This document shows positions 1 through 9,026 of a stretch of 64,000 nt of DNA, in pieces. This DNA comes from JBMNKL01 sp050952225 (lineage in GTDB: Bacteria; Bacillota; Clostridia; Acetivibrionales; DTU013). The translations under genes were made by a program, and so were the position numbers. Position 1 is the first letter of the stretch. Each line of letters begins with the position of its first letter. The stretch lies in contig JBMNKL010000003.1 in assembly GCA_050952225.1 (NCBI GenBank), forward strand, positions 682,001 to 746,000. The letters are read 5' to 3'. The notes below the pieces were generated by a model that saw nothing but the letters and a program-made list of their open reading frames with translations, was not told the origin of the DNA and did no database searches.

Positions 1-1095
1 CAGCATGTCTCCCAGCACTGCTATCTTTCGTTCGGCAGCCAGTTCTCCCAGTACTTCAAGAGCGGCCTTTACGGAATGCGGACTAGCATTGTATGCATCG
101 TTTATCACCGTAAAACCGCCTGTTTTAATAATATTCAGCCTCATTTCCCCCGGCCTGTAACATGCTATGCCTGAAGCCAGCTCCTTTACCGGGACTCCGA
201 GCTCGCGGCCGGCCGCAATCGCCGCAAGCGCATTATAGACATTATGGATACCCGGCGCAGGCACGTGTATGCAGTACTCGACCCCTTCATCCATTATGTC
301 AAACTTAACGCCGTTTTCTCCGTATGAACGTATATTATATGCCATGTAATCCACGCCTTCACCAAGCCCGTAGGTAACCGTACGGCAATCCAGCAAACTT
401 TGTGCCCCGCTTAGCATGATGTCATCACCGTTTAATACCAGGAGGCCTCCCGGCTGCAGCCCTTCAAGTATTTCCAGCTTTGCTTTCAGGATATTGCTGC
501 GGGAGCCCATCTTCTCGATATGCGACATGCCAATATTCGTTATTATTCCCACCCTGGGCCTGACAATAGCGGACAACACCCTGATTTCTCCGGGAGCGCT
601 CATCCCCATTTCAACCACCGCAGCCTCATGACTGCCGTCAAGCCTGAACATGGTCAGCGGAACGCCTATTTCATTATTCAGGTTACCCTCGTTTTTAAGG
701 ACATTGTACCTTGCTCCAATGGCGCATGCAACCATTTCCTTCGTGCTTGTTTTCCCGACGCTGCCCGTTACGCCAATAAAGGGAATGTCAAAGCTCTTCC
801 TGTAACAGGCCGCCAGGTCCTGCAGCGCCTTGAGCGTATCGTTCACCAGGATGACGGTTTTCCCCGGGAAATTAACCGACTTCCTGTGCGTCAGCGATGC
901 GGCGGCTCCTTTTTCAAACGCGTCGCCTATAAAATCGTGCCCGTCAAAGTTCTCTCCAATGAGCGGTATGAAAATATCTCCAGGCCTGATCGTTCTCGAA
1001 TCAGTCGAAACTCCCGTAATGACGGCGCCGCCCGCATCCCCTGTGTATTTGCCGCCGATTGCCTCAATAATCTCATCCAGCATTATTTGAAACAT
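1..1095 (-). CDS. murF: UDP-N-acetylmuramoyl-tripeptide--D-alanyl-D-alanine ligase MurF (3' end beyond window)
   Basis: Adds D-Ala-D-Ala to the UDP-MurNAc-tripeptide in the cytoplasm, the last soluble step of muropeptide synthesis. Reading down from the ATG at 1095, 365 codons stay open to the window edge; the family is about 450 residues, so the C-terminal ligase domain is missing here. The Mur-ligase P-loop GVTGSVGKTSTK lies at about residues 108-119, and a substrate-binding N-terminal domain (TGVSTDSRTIRPGD, residues 27-40) precedes it. An SD sequence GAAGGAG sits 8 nt before the chosen ATG; a second ATG five codons later has a worse position. It follows murE by about 65 nt on the same strand and belongs to the division and cell-wall cluster. 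MurE shares this fold but is a separate complete gene next door. Confidence 0.96.
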   Translation of the reverse strand, partial: MFQIMLDEIIEAIGGKYTGDAGGAVITGVSTDSRTIRPGDIFIPLIGENFDGHDFIGDAFEKGAAASLTHRKSVNFPGKTVILVNDTLKALQDLAACYRKSFDIPFIGVTGSVGKTSTKEMVACAIGARYNVLKNEGNLNNEIGVPLTMFRLDGSHEAAVVEMGMSAPGEIRVLSAIVRPRVGIITNIGMSHIEKMGSRSNILKAKLEILEGLQPGGLLVLNGDDIMLSGAQSLLDCRTVTYGLGEGVDYMAYNIRSYGENGVKFDIMDEGVEYCIHVPAPGIHNVYNALAAIAAGRELGVPVKELASGIACYRPGEMRLNIIKTGGFTVINDAYNASPHSVKAALEVLGELAAERKIAVLGDML

Positions 1096-1160
1096 GTTTT
1101 TAGCTCCTTCATCCCAGTTAGTATTTCTATTTATAACGCCTCCGAAACCATTCGGCGGAA

Positions 1161-2615
1161 TTATTGTCCATACTCCTCCAGTATATCACGTACAACTTCC
1201 CTTTCGTCAAAATGGATTGTTCTGTCTGCGAATACCTGGTACGTCTCATGCCCCTTTCCTGCCAATATCACGACATCTCCGGGCTTTGCACATGCCACCG
1301 CGTGCTTTATGGCATCACGGCGGTCGCATATGCAGGTATATATACCTCCGGTCGTTTTTATTCCTTCCTCTATATCCCTGATAATTAATTCCGGGTCCTC
1401 AGTCCTGGGGTTGTCGGACGTGATAACGGTATAATCGGCAATTCTCCCGGATATCGCGCCCATCAAAGGCCGCTTGGCCCTGTCCCTGTCACCTCCGCAG
1501 CCAAAGACACATATAACCTTTCCCGCAGCATAATCTTTTACGGTATGCAGAATATTCTCGAGGCTGTCCGGAGTGTGGGCATAATCTATAATGACGCTGA
1601 AATCCCTCCCGGTATGGACCAGTTCTGCCCTCCCCGGCACCTGTACCCTTTCGAGACCGGCTTTTACTGCATCCCGCGGAATTCCACCGAGTCCGCTTAC
1701 GCCTGCTGCCGCCAGGGCATTGTATATGCTAAATTTCCCTGGTATGTTGACCTTAAGCCTTCCTCCGTACCATGGAGATACTATGTCAAACTCGACGCTT
1801 TTTGGCAGTTTTTTAATATTCACCGCCCGTATATCCGCGTCGTTGTCAATTCCATATGTCAATACCCTGCATTTCGATTCGCCGGCAACATGTTCCGCAT
1901 ATTTGCTGTCCGCATTGACCAGCCCTTTTTTGCAGATCTTGAAAAGCATACATTTGGCTGCCAGGTATTCGTCCATGGAAGCGTGTTCGGAAGGGCTGAT
2001 ATGGTCCCGCGACAGGTTTGTAAATACCCCGGTATCAAACTCGCAGAAACTCACCCTCTTAAGCGCCAGCCCCTGGGAAGACACTTCCATAATCACATCG
2101 TCCACACCCTCTTCCACCATCTGGATGAACAATTCCTGCAAATCCAGCGATTCGGGCGTGGTCCTCTCCGTATACATAATCCGGTCCCCAATCCTCGTGC
2201 CCAGTGTCCCTATAAGCCCTACCTTTCGTACGGAAGCCTCAAGGATTGACTTGACCATGAATGTGGTAGTGGTTTTCCCCTTTGTCCCGGTAATTCCTGT
2301 CAACCTGAACCTGCTTGATAAATGCCCGTAAAATTTATCGGAAACATATGCCAATGCTTTTCTCGTATCATTTGTCCTGACGACGGGTATGCCGTCCGGC
2401 AGTGCAAGCTCCTTTTGCGCTATAAATGCCGCAGCCCCGTTATCCAGGGCCTGGGCGGCATATTCGTGTCCATCCGCGGCCGTGCCGTCGATGCATATGA
2501 AAACGTACCGCTTTTTTACTTTTCTTGAGTCATAAGCTATACCATCTATGTCAATAAGGATGTCCCCCCTTGTTTCCAGGACATCCAGGCCGGCGATAAG
2601 CTCAGTCAACAACAT
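1161..2615 (-). CDS. murE: UDP-N-acetylmuramoyl-tripeptide synthetase MurE (meso-DAP type)
   Basis: Adds the third stem-peptide amino acid to UDP-MurNAc-L-Ala-D-Glu. The 484-residue protein has normal length and is intact. The ATP-binding motif GITGTKGKTTTT is at residues 107-118. The motif DNPRTEDP near residue 400 contains the DNPR signature typical of enzymes that use meso-diaminopimelate rather than lysine, which predicts a DAP-type peptidoglycan. It lies 12 nt downstream of spoVD and upstream of murF, so it is probably cotranscribed with both. Unlike spoVD, ftsL, rsmH and mraZ just upstream, it shows no frameshift. Confidence 0.97.
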   Translation of the reverse strand: MLLTELIAGLDVLETRGDILIDIDGIAYDSRKVKKRYVFICIDGTAADGHEYAAQALDNGAAAFIAQKELALPDGIPVVRTNDTRKALAYVSDKFYGHLSSRFRLTGITGTKGKTTTTFMVKSILEASVRKVGLIGTLGTRIGDRIMYTERTTPESLDLQELFIQMVEEGVDDVIMEVSSQGLALKRVSFCEFDTGVFTNLSRDHISPSEHASMDEYLAAKCMLFKICKKGLVNADSKYAEHVAGESKCRVLTYGIDNDADIRAVNIKKLPKSVEFDIVSPWYGGRLKVNIPGKFSIYNALAAAGVSGLGGIPRDAVKAGLERVQVPGRAELVHTGRDFSVIIDYAHTPDSLENILHTVKDYAAGKVICVFGCGGDRDRAKRPLMGAISGRIADYTVITSDNPRTEDPELIIRDIEEGIKTTGGIYTCICDRRDAIKHAVACAKPGDVVILAGKGHETYQVFADRTIHFDEREVVRDILEEYGQ

Positions 2616-2627
2616 GGCGATTCCCCT

Positions 2628-4865
2628 TTACTCCTTGTTATCCATGTTTCTGAATTCCACCGAGACAACCTGCCCCGCCTCGACAATGGCCCCCGGTTTG
2701 TACTGCTGGCGGAAGGCAATCCCGTTACCGATAATTTTTATATTGAGGTTGGCACGGTTCATTGCCTCTATTGCCTCGGATACGGTTTTGCCCGACAAAT
2801 CAGGCATTTGTACCGTTTGCTGTTTTTCCGGCTTGTATACGTACAGCAGTACGACCGAGTTTTCAGGCACCACTGCATCCGGCTTTGGCATCTGTTCCAC
2901 AACTTCGCTCATATTGCCGCCGTCACCTTCTACCTTATACTTCAGCCCCGCCGCCCTGAGGTCTTTTACGGCGTCCTCCACGGTTTTCCCCCTCACTTCC
3001 GGGACATAAACCTCCTCGGTCATTGTGCGAAGGTCTTCCTCGGTATATTTCTTTTCCACCTGCATGTAATTTAAGATGTCCTCGATTATTTTACCCGCCA
3101 CAGGTGCCGCTACGACACCCCCCATGTAGGAATCGCCTTTAGGGTCGAACAGCACAACCAGTACAATGATGGACGGGTTATCCGCAGGAGCGAAACCGCA
3201 GAAGGAAGCGATATGCACATCCTGGTCGGTTGTCTGTGAAGTTCCTGTTTTCCCTCCTATCCTGTAGCCTTTGACATAAGCGTTATTACCGGTCCCGTTT
3301 GGGGTTGATACCACGCCCTCAAGAATATCTTTAACGGTGTCCGACGTTTTCTTTGATATGACCGTCCTTACGGCTTCCGGCTCAAATCTTTTTACGATAT
3401 TTCCATCAGAATCAGTTAATTCCTTAATTAGTCTCGGTTTCATCAGCTTACCGCCGTTCACGATGGCCGTATAACCTGTTATAAGCTGTAAAGGCGTTAT
3501 CGTGAATCTCTGTCCAAAGGAAGCAACCGCCATATCAATTTCCTTCGGTTTCTCCTGGAACAGCCCCTTTCCCTCGCCCAATAGTTCAATGCCGGTTTTA
3601 TCCTTGAAACCGAACGCCTTCACGTAGTTGTAAAACCTCTGCATGCCCAAGGCCTCTGCGCTACCTTGACAAATGCCGGGTTGCAGGAATTGTGTACGGC
3701 CTCCCTGAAAGTTTCCGTCCCGTGCGGCCTGCCTACTCTCCAGCAATTTATGGGCTTTGGCCATCCGGTCACTTTTATCGGCAGGTCATTGGTAATAGTG
3801 TCCGGCGTAACAACGCCCTCCTCAATACCGGCCGCCGCCGTAAAGCTTTTGAACGTTGAACCCGGTTCATAAGTGTCTGATATGGCCTTGTTTCTCCATA
3901 CCGTTCTGCTAAGGATATTAACCGTCTCAACACTTCTCTCCACCCAGTCGGACGGATCAAGCGTTTCCCCGTCTATCCCGCCTATTGTCATGCTTTTCAT
4001 GCTTTCAGGAAATGAAAACGGGACTGTTCAAGATCGTAATCCGGCTTTGGAAACAAGAGCGAGAATATCGCCATTATTGGGGTCCATAACTATGGCTGCC
4101 GCCCCTTGCTTGAGCTTGTAATCGTCAATCGCCTTTTCGAGAGATTTGGATACGAGGTATTGTATGGTTTCGTCAATCGTCAGGACCACATTAAGCCCGT
4201 CCTGCGCATCAATGCGCTTTTCTGTGGTTGAAGGTATGGCATTGTTCAGGGCGTCCACTTCGCTTAAGATCTTGCCGGGCGTACCTTTCAGGTATTTGTC
4301 CATAACCTCTTCAATGCCGCCCATGAGTCCCTGGTTGTCGTCGCCGGTAAACCCCAGCACATGGCACATCAGGTTGCCGTTAGGATAGTATCTTTTCGCG
4401 TCTTCGTCTATAGTAATGCCTTTCACCTTGTTGACAGATATCCACGCTTCTTACCTTTTTCTCGGTTTCCCTGTCTACTTTCCGCTTTATCAATACGTAA
4501 CTGACGTCTTTTGTGATAAGGCGGTATATATCATCCCTGTCCATGCCCAATATCGGGGCAAGTCCGTCGGCTATTTCGTCCGCAGTTATATTCCTGCTGT
4601 TGCTTCGTACTTCACTTGGCCTGCAGCCGATTGTAGCCGCCTGTACGCTGATAGCGAGCTTTTTGCCGTTCCTGTCGTATATGGCGCCCCTTATAGGGCT
4701 TATGATCCTGCCGGCGTTCTGCTGGTCAAAAGCCTTTTTTTGCAGCTCTTCAGCCTGGACAAACTGTATATATGCCAGCCTGCCGATGAGAACGGCAACA
4801 ATCACCGTAAATACAACAAGCAGCGTGACCTGGCGCTTTTTTACGGTCAAGCCCGGAACCGCCAA
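2628..4865 (-). CDS. spoVD: Stage V sporulation protein D / class B penicillin-binding transpeptidase with PASTA domains (frameshifted)
   Basis: A membrane-anchored D,D-transpeptidase that cross-links division or spore-cortex peptidoglycan. The protein is spread over four reading frames. The N-terminal part has one membrane helix (residues 12-30) and the PBP dimerisation motif RGAIYDRNG. The next part covers RYYPNG to the start of the catalytic domain. The third holds the active-site motifs STFK and SCN, and the fourth holds GGKTGTSQT followed by two PASTA repeats ending in NMDNKE. Frames change near 4430, 4040, 4015 and 3655, and the family sequence resumes cleanly after each break. The likely start is a TTG at 4865 with a G-rich SD 7 nt upstream. 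All catalytic motifs survive, so sequence error is more likely than a dead gene. Two PASTA domains favour SpoVD over plain FtsI. Confidence 0.9.
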
Positions 4866-4893
4866 CTAAATTCCCCCCATGGTTTCTTGTCTT

Positions 4894-4949
4894 AAAAAAA
4901 AGACTATAGACCGTGCAAAATTTAATTTTACACTCATCCACAGTCTATA
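4894..4949 (-). terminator. Intrinsic terminator or attenuator directly upstream of spoVD
   Basis: On the minus strand the outer arms TATAGAC (4943-4949) and GTCTATA (4905-4911) pair. Inner arms GTGTAAAAT (4925-4933) and ATTTTGCAC (4913-4921) pair around a 3-nt loop, and a run of eight T follows (4901-4894). This is a strong rho-independent terminator shape. It ends only about 28 nt before the spoVD start, leaving no room for a promoter between them. It may therefore act as an attenuator, or it may separate ftsL transcription from spoVD-murE-murF. Confidence 0.7.
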
Positions 4950-5066
4950 TTTTTACTGTTTTTCCGGTCATATTATAATTACCGCGCCGTCCTGGACTAT
5001 TCAAAAAGCTTTACCAACCCTGCCGCCTTGCCGGCAAGCTTGCCGAGAAAACTGCCGTTATCCTGC

Positions 5067-5515
5067 TCATCGCTTCTTTTCATCCATAACCACGGTATAA
5101 TCTTTTCTTGGTACTTTTATATATACAACCTGGCTTTTATCCGGCATCTGCATACCAAGCCTTGTTGCCGCCGTTTCCTTGATTTCGGCCAGGTAGGTCT
5201 CCGTTTCAATATCTACCCTCAGCATTGCGTTTTCATTTCTCAAATCGTTATACTCTTTCTCTTTCTGGCCTATGTCATAGCTGATTTTTGTAATTGCGGC
5301 ATACCTGTACATTACGGTGAGGCCTGCAAAGAAGACGGCCATTACCGACATCACGAACCGGAGCTTGACTTTCCTGTTGCTCCTGTAGCGTTTTTTCTCC
5401 CTGAGCACCTTGTTTTCTTCATATACATCAGTATAGCTTCATAACCATCATAAGCATCGTACTGGAGCTGCCTTGCGGCCGAACCCTGCACATATTCATA
5501 ATTGTCCCGTAACAA
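5067..5515 (-). CDS. ftsL: Cell division protein FtsL (one apparent frameshift)
   Basis: FtsL is a small bitopic divisome protein that works with FtsB/DivIC and the septal transpeptidase. From about 5429 down, the frame gives a basic segment (REKKRYRSNRKVK), one membrane helix, then a heptad-rich coiled coil (KISYDIGQKEKEYNDLRNEN) and a short C-terminal tail. The N-terminal part, LLRDNYEYVQGSAARQLQYD, lies in another frame from a TTG at 5515 with AGGTGA 6 nt upstream; the frame changes near 5440. A GTG at 5408 would give a shorter 113-residue protein, but it lacks this upstream section. The gene sits between rsmH and spoVD, the usual place for ftsL. The assignment rests mainly on position, size and topology, because FtsL sequences diverge quickly. 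Confidence 0.8.
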
Positions 5516-5576
5516 TTCTATTCACCTCGCCGATGTTTTATGCAAAACAGCATAACGCAGGGTACATGAAAGTAAT

Positions 5577-5608
5577 ACCGAGGACTGGCTTTTATGACAG
5601 CCCTCGGT
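5577..5608. terminator. Hairpin between rsmH and ftsL
   Basis: The arms ACCGAGG (5577-5583) and CCTCGGT (5602-5608) pair perfectly, with an inner CTG/CAG pairing. The T-rich flank (TGTTCTTGTCTTTT) lies on the plus-strand side, whereas the genes here run on the minus strand. It could be a weak attenuator or an antisense terminator. The rest of 5516-5795 holds no recognisable gene. Confidence 0.45.
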
Positions 5609-5795
5609 TGTTCTTGTCTTTTGTAACTGAGCTTTTGTACTTCTTAAGTTTTCTTTAGTTCATTTTGAAAACGCTTATCCTTCGATCTTTTTTCTTATCG
5701 TCTTTGTGTATTTCAGCCGTTTTGTCTCCCGTGTATTTTAATAACTGCTTGTCCAATGTATCTTAACACGTTATCCTTTGTATCGCCTGTGCGCG

Positions 5796-6736
5796 TTATA
5801 TTTTTTGTGCCGTCCTGAGCTTTGCGCTGTGTGATCTTCGATTAGCTCTCCAGTTCTTCCTTTGACGGCAGTATCGGCTTTTTAGTCAATACTTTCAACT
5901 CGGGTTTTCTGCCGCACACGCACACCGGAAACGACGGCGGGCATGTACAGGGACTTCTCCCTGGAATGAAATTCATTCTTTACTATCCTGTCCTCAAGCG
6001 AATGAAATGTAATTACGCTTATTCTTCCTCCCGGTTTCAGTATTTTCACGGCGCCGCCGATCGCGTCCTTAAGCGCCCCCAGTTCATCGTTCACCGCTAT
6101 TCTCAATGCCTGAAACGTTCTCTTTGCCGGATGCGGCCCTTTTCTTCTCGCATGTGCCGGTATTGCCGCTTTTATTATTTCCACAAGCTGCCCGGTTGTT
6201 TCTATCCTGCGCTTCTTTCGGGCATTTACTATAAATGACGCAATCCTGCCGGCCCATTTTTCTTCCCCGAATTCCCTTATTATGTCCCTGATAGCTTTTT
6301 CATCATATGTATTTACTATGCAAGCGGCGTCAAGCGCCCGAGCTCCTGTCCATCCTCATGTCCAGCGGAGCGTCATGCCGGTAGCTGAAACCTCTCTCAG
6401 CCTCATCCAGTTGATGTGACGACACCCCTATATCGAGCAATACGCCGTCCACTTCCTTATTCCCTGCCGGGCAAGCAATTGCTCCAGGTTTCTGAAGTTT
6501 CCCTTGATCAATATAACCGACGCATTCCCTTGCGCCTGCCTTAGTCTTTCTTCAGAAACCCTGATTGCGGTCTCGTCCTGATCAATTCCTACCAGAGTAC
6601 CCTTGTCCAGTCTTTTCAGAATCTCCACCGCGTGTCCGGCTCCACCCAGCGTTCCATCAACGTAAATTCCGTCGCTTTTTATATCAAGGCTTTCTATGCT
6701 TTCTTCCAGCAAAACCGGTTTGTGAGTAAAATCCAT
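5796..6736 (-). CDS. rsmH: 16S rRNA (cytosine(1402)-N(4))-methyltransferase RsmH (MraW), frameshifted
   Basis: Methylates C1402 of 16S rRNA at the decoding site using S-adenosylmethionine. The start is the ATG at 6736 (MDFTHKPVLLEES), 8 nt after GGGAG. The SAM motif DGTLGGAGHA is at about residues 27-36. The family sequence then continues in other frames: VDGVLLDIGVSSHQLDEAER, then ALDAACIVNTYDEKAIRDII, then KRTFQALRIAVNDELGAL and FHSLEDRIVK. The family C-terminus NRRSHSAKLRTAQKI ends at a stop at 5796-5798. Frames change near 6445, 6335, 5893 and 5840. Four indels in under 1 kb with the protein otherwise conserved suggest poor local sequence rather than a pseudogene. Confidence 0.9.
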
Positions 6737-6767
6737 CGTATTTCTCCCGGAAGCGGTCATTCAAGGC

Positions 6768-7202
6768 CTATATGCCCAGCATTGAAAATGTCTCGGCTAT
6801 GCTGTCCGGGGTAAGGTTGTCGCTTTTAATGTATTCTTCCCACTTGTCCTTGCTCCATACTTCCACCCTTGTCCCGACGCCAATTATGCAAATATCCTTT
6901 TCCAGCCCCGCATGGGCTCCGAAGTTCCTGCGGGACAAGAATGCGGTAATTCTTATCCGGCACGGCATTCTGCCGCGCTTGAGAAAAAAAACCGGCTGAA
7001 GCCCCGGGCGTGGTTGTTTGAAAGCGGCAACGACTGCAGCTTGTTCATCAGGGTGTTCCATTCGGGCATAGAGAAAATAAACAGGCATCCCTCCAGTCCC
7101 TTTCGTAATCATGAACTTATCCTCAAGTTCTTTCCTGAAGGCTGATGGTATGATTATCCTGCCCTTCGGGTCTATAGTGTGTTGAAATTCACCATAGAAC
7201 AA
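6768..7202 (-). CDS. mraZ: Transcriptional regulator / division protein MraZ, middle section frameshifted
   Basis: MraZ is a small AbrB-fold DNA-binding protein that represses its own division and cell-wall operon. The N-terminus (FYGEFQHTIDPKGRIIIPSA) and C-terminus (GLEKDICIIGVGTRVEVWSK) read in the same frame. The middle 45 or so codons are shifted: the expected sequence GLEGCLFIFSMPEWNTLMNK and then DKNYRILVPQELR lie in the other two frames. Three indels near 7085, 6960 and 6930 cancel out, so an apparently open frame remains. The likely start is a TTG at 7202 with AGGGGTG upstream, which gives the usual FYGEF opening. Extending upstream to 7232 would add residues the family lacks. Confidence 0.9.
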   Translation of the reverse strand: MFYGEFQHTIDPKGRIIIPSAFRKELEDKFMITKGTGGMPVYFLYARMEHPDEQAAVVAAFKQPRPGLQPVFFLKRGRMPCRIRITAFLSRRNFGAHAGLEKDICIIGVGTRVEVWSKDKWEEYIKSDNLTPDSIAETFSMLGI

Positions 7203-7230
7203 CCATTTCACCCCTGGTTTTGGTATATTC

Positions 7231-7260
7231 AAACCACTTTAAACCACTTCGCCCCACTTG
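7231..7260 (-). promoter_or_regulatory. MraZ operator: three 10-bp direct repeats
   Basis: On the minus strand three consecutive decamers read AAGTGGGGCG (7251-7260), AAGTGGTTTA (7241-7250) and AAGTGGTTTG (7231-7240). GTGG-type direct repeats with a one-turn period upstream of mraZ are the known binding sites of MraZ. They lie 29-58 nt upstream of the TTG start and just downstream of a good promoter, as expected for an autorepressor site. Confidence 0.82.
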
Positions 7261-7266
7261 GTTACT

Positions 7267-7295
7267 ATTTTACGCCATATTTTAATAATAATCAA
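7267..7295 (-). promoter_or_regulatory. Sigma-A-type promoter of the mraZ operon
   Basis: On the minus strand, -35 TTGATT (7290-7295) and -10 TAAAAT (7267-7272) are separated by 17 nt. Transcription would start near 7260, at the edge of the MraZ boxes. Upstream, 7296-7535 contains no gene; near 7479-7508 there are short CCGGC/TTCCGG repeats of no evident function. Confidence 0.72.
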
Positions 7296-7535
7296 TAGTT
7301 AAAAGTGAATTTTTTAAAAAAATAGGTATAAAGACCTACACTGGAAGCATAAAGATAAGTACTTATGAATACATATGTTTGAAATTATTGCTAATATACG
7401 GGATAATTTGATGGATTGGAGATGGGCAGGGAGAAAGGGCGGATTATATACGGGTACACGTTGCATCAGGCTCCCAATTTCCGGCATCGGACTTCCGGCT
7501 TCCGGCTTTTGAATTTCAAGCCGTACTTTCCGTCT

Positions 7536-8702
7536 TTATTGGGAAGCATTAAAAATAGTCTTCTTTCGACGCATTGACACGCTCAGCAATATGCCAACGT
7601 TCAGGAAATTGGCTAAAAGCGAACTGTTACCTTGGCTTACAAACGGAAGAGGTATGCCTGTGACCGGCATAACGCCGATACTCATACCTATATTTTCGAT
7701 GAAATGAAATCCGAGCATTGATATAATACATACCACCATGAATGAACCGTAGTCATCCCTGGCATTCATGGCAATATAAATGCCCCTCATCAATATAAAG
7801 AAAATGATTGCTATTACGATAACCGAACCGACAAAACCCAGTTCTTCGCCAATGACCGAAAAAATAAAATCGTTTACCTTCTTCGGTACATAGATGCTGC
7901 TGGAAACCGTGCTTCCATCCTGCGCCCTGAGGCCATGGAAAAGCCCTTTCCCAAAGATTTGCCCCGACCCTATCGCCATCTTGGAACGGTATACCTGGAG
8001 ACCGGCGCCTGACAAATCTGTTTCGGGATTGAGAAAGGTTATGATCCTGTTCCTGATATAAGAATTTTGAGGAATGACAAAAATCCACAAAAGCGGCACC
8101 GATACGGCAAGCACTCCAAAAGAAACCAGGAAATACCTGTATGGTATGCCGTAAATGAAGAGCATTACAACAAATGCAAAAATAAAAACCAATGCCGTTC
8201 CAATATCCGGTTGCAGCAGTATCAGTATGATTGGAAGCATGGAATAGAATAAAAGCTTTACAACATTTTTCCCTATTTCCTTACCTTCCTTAAGCCGTTC
8301 TAAAAACACCGGAACCACAACCGCAAAAGCAACCTTGGCAAGCTCGGAAGGCTGAAATTCAAAGCCTGCGATTGGAACCTGAAGCCAGCTTTGGCTGCCT
8401 CCATGCTTCACCCCGATACCAGGCACCAGCACCAATACAAGCATGATAACGCTTGCAATATACAGCATGATCCCCAGTATCTTAAAATCCTTATAATCTA
8501 TCATGCTTATAAAAACCGCAATAACAACGCCTATGGCAAGGCAAATAGCCTGTTTCAGCCACATTCCCGTAACACGCGGAACGCCTATCGCGCTTCTTAA
8601 TACCAATATGCCGATAAATGATAAAAGCAGGACAGCCACAAAAAGCGGATAGTCAAATTGCTTTAAGTAATTAATTTCTTTTGTCTTCTCAACAAAATAC
8701 AT
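7536..8702 (-). CDS. rodA: Rod-shape peptidoglycan polymerase RodA (SEDS family)
   Basis: A SEDS-family glycosyltransferase that polymerises lipid II and works with a class B PBP. The chosen ATG at 8702 (MYFVEKTKEINYLKQFDYPL) has AAGGTGG a few nt upstream and gives 388 residues; the frame is open further upstream but that stretch overlaps the previous gene. About ten membrane helices are visible. SEDS landmarks include QPSELAKVAF (about residue 120), QPDIGTALVF and SQGNSSLL near the C-terminus. It lies upstream of the mraZ promoter on the same strand. RodA is preferred over FtsW/SpoVE because of its short N-terminus and its placement with lgt rather than inside the murD-murG cluster, but the subfamily call is not certain. 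Confidence 0.85.
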   Translation of the reverse strand: MYFVEKTKEINYLKQFDYPLFVAVLLLSFIGILVLRSAIGVPRVTGMWLKQAICLAIGVVIAVFISMIDYKDFKILGIMLYIASVIMLVLVLVPGIGVKHGGSQSWLQVPIAGFEFQPSELAKVAFAVVVPVFLERLKEGKEIGKNVVKLLFYSMLPIILILLQPDIGTALVFIFAFVVMLFIYGIPYRYFLVSFGVLAVSVPLLWIFVIPQNSYIRNRIITFLNPETDLSGAGLQVYRSKMAIGSGQIFGKGLFHGLRAQDGSTVSSSIYVPKKVNDFIFSVIGEELGFVGSVIVIAIIFFILMRGIYIAMNARDDYGSFMVVCIISMLGFHFIENIGMSIGVMPVTGIPLPFVSQGNSSLLANFLNVGILLSVSMRRKKTIFNASQ

Positions 8703-8772
8703 TTTATCCACCTTTGGCGTCTTCACGTTTGCTTTTGCATCCGGTACGGCCGACTGACGAAAACTATGCATA

Positions 8773-9018
8773 TCAGGCGAATTTGCCGGACTGGACCTTG
8801 TATAAAGCAACAATGAGCTTGTCCAATTCAACGCTTATCTTATAAATTTCACTGGAGCTTGCCCCCATATCAATAAGCCTTCCCATTTCACTTCTCAACT
8901 CTTCAATTTCTGCTTTTAAAACCAGCGGATCCAACTCTCTTACTCCTTTATTTCTGTCTGATACTCCGTTGCGCGGATTTACTTGTAATTTATCAAATCT
9001 TCTTTTTTCTTTTTTCAA
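8773..9018 (-). CDS. Spo0E-like aspartyl-phosphate phosphatase family protein
   Basis: Spo0E-family proteins dephosphorylate Spo0A~P and so delay sporulation. The 81-residue product ends in a helix-turn-helix hairpin like the family: EIEELRSEMGRLIDMG, then SSSEIYKISVELDKLIVALY. The S-x-x-L-D core needed for phosphatase activity appears as SVELD. The N-terminal 30 residues are basic and not family-like. The start is a TTG at 9018 with AGGAG about 14 nt upstream, so the true start is uncertain. It is squeezed between lgt (9 nt) and rodA (70 nt), an unusual place for this regulator. The function is inferred from the short motif and could be wrong in detail. Confidence 0.65.
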   Translation of the reverse strand: MKKEKRRFDKLQVNPRNGVSDRNKGVRELDPLVLKAEIEELRSEMGRLIDMGASSSEIYKISVELDKLIVALYKVQSGKFA

Positions 9019-9026
9019 GATTTAGA

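Noticed and set aside
2628..7202. Genes spoVD, ftsL, rsmH and mraZ as pseudogenes
   Set aside because: Family sequence including catalytic motifs is preserved in alternate frames, and the genes are essential or nearly so; sequence error is simpler.
7479..7508. CCGGC/TTCCGG repeats after rodA as a terminator
   Set aside because: Direct rather than inverted, and no T-run follows.
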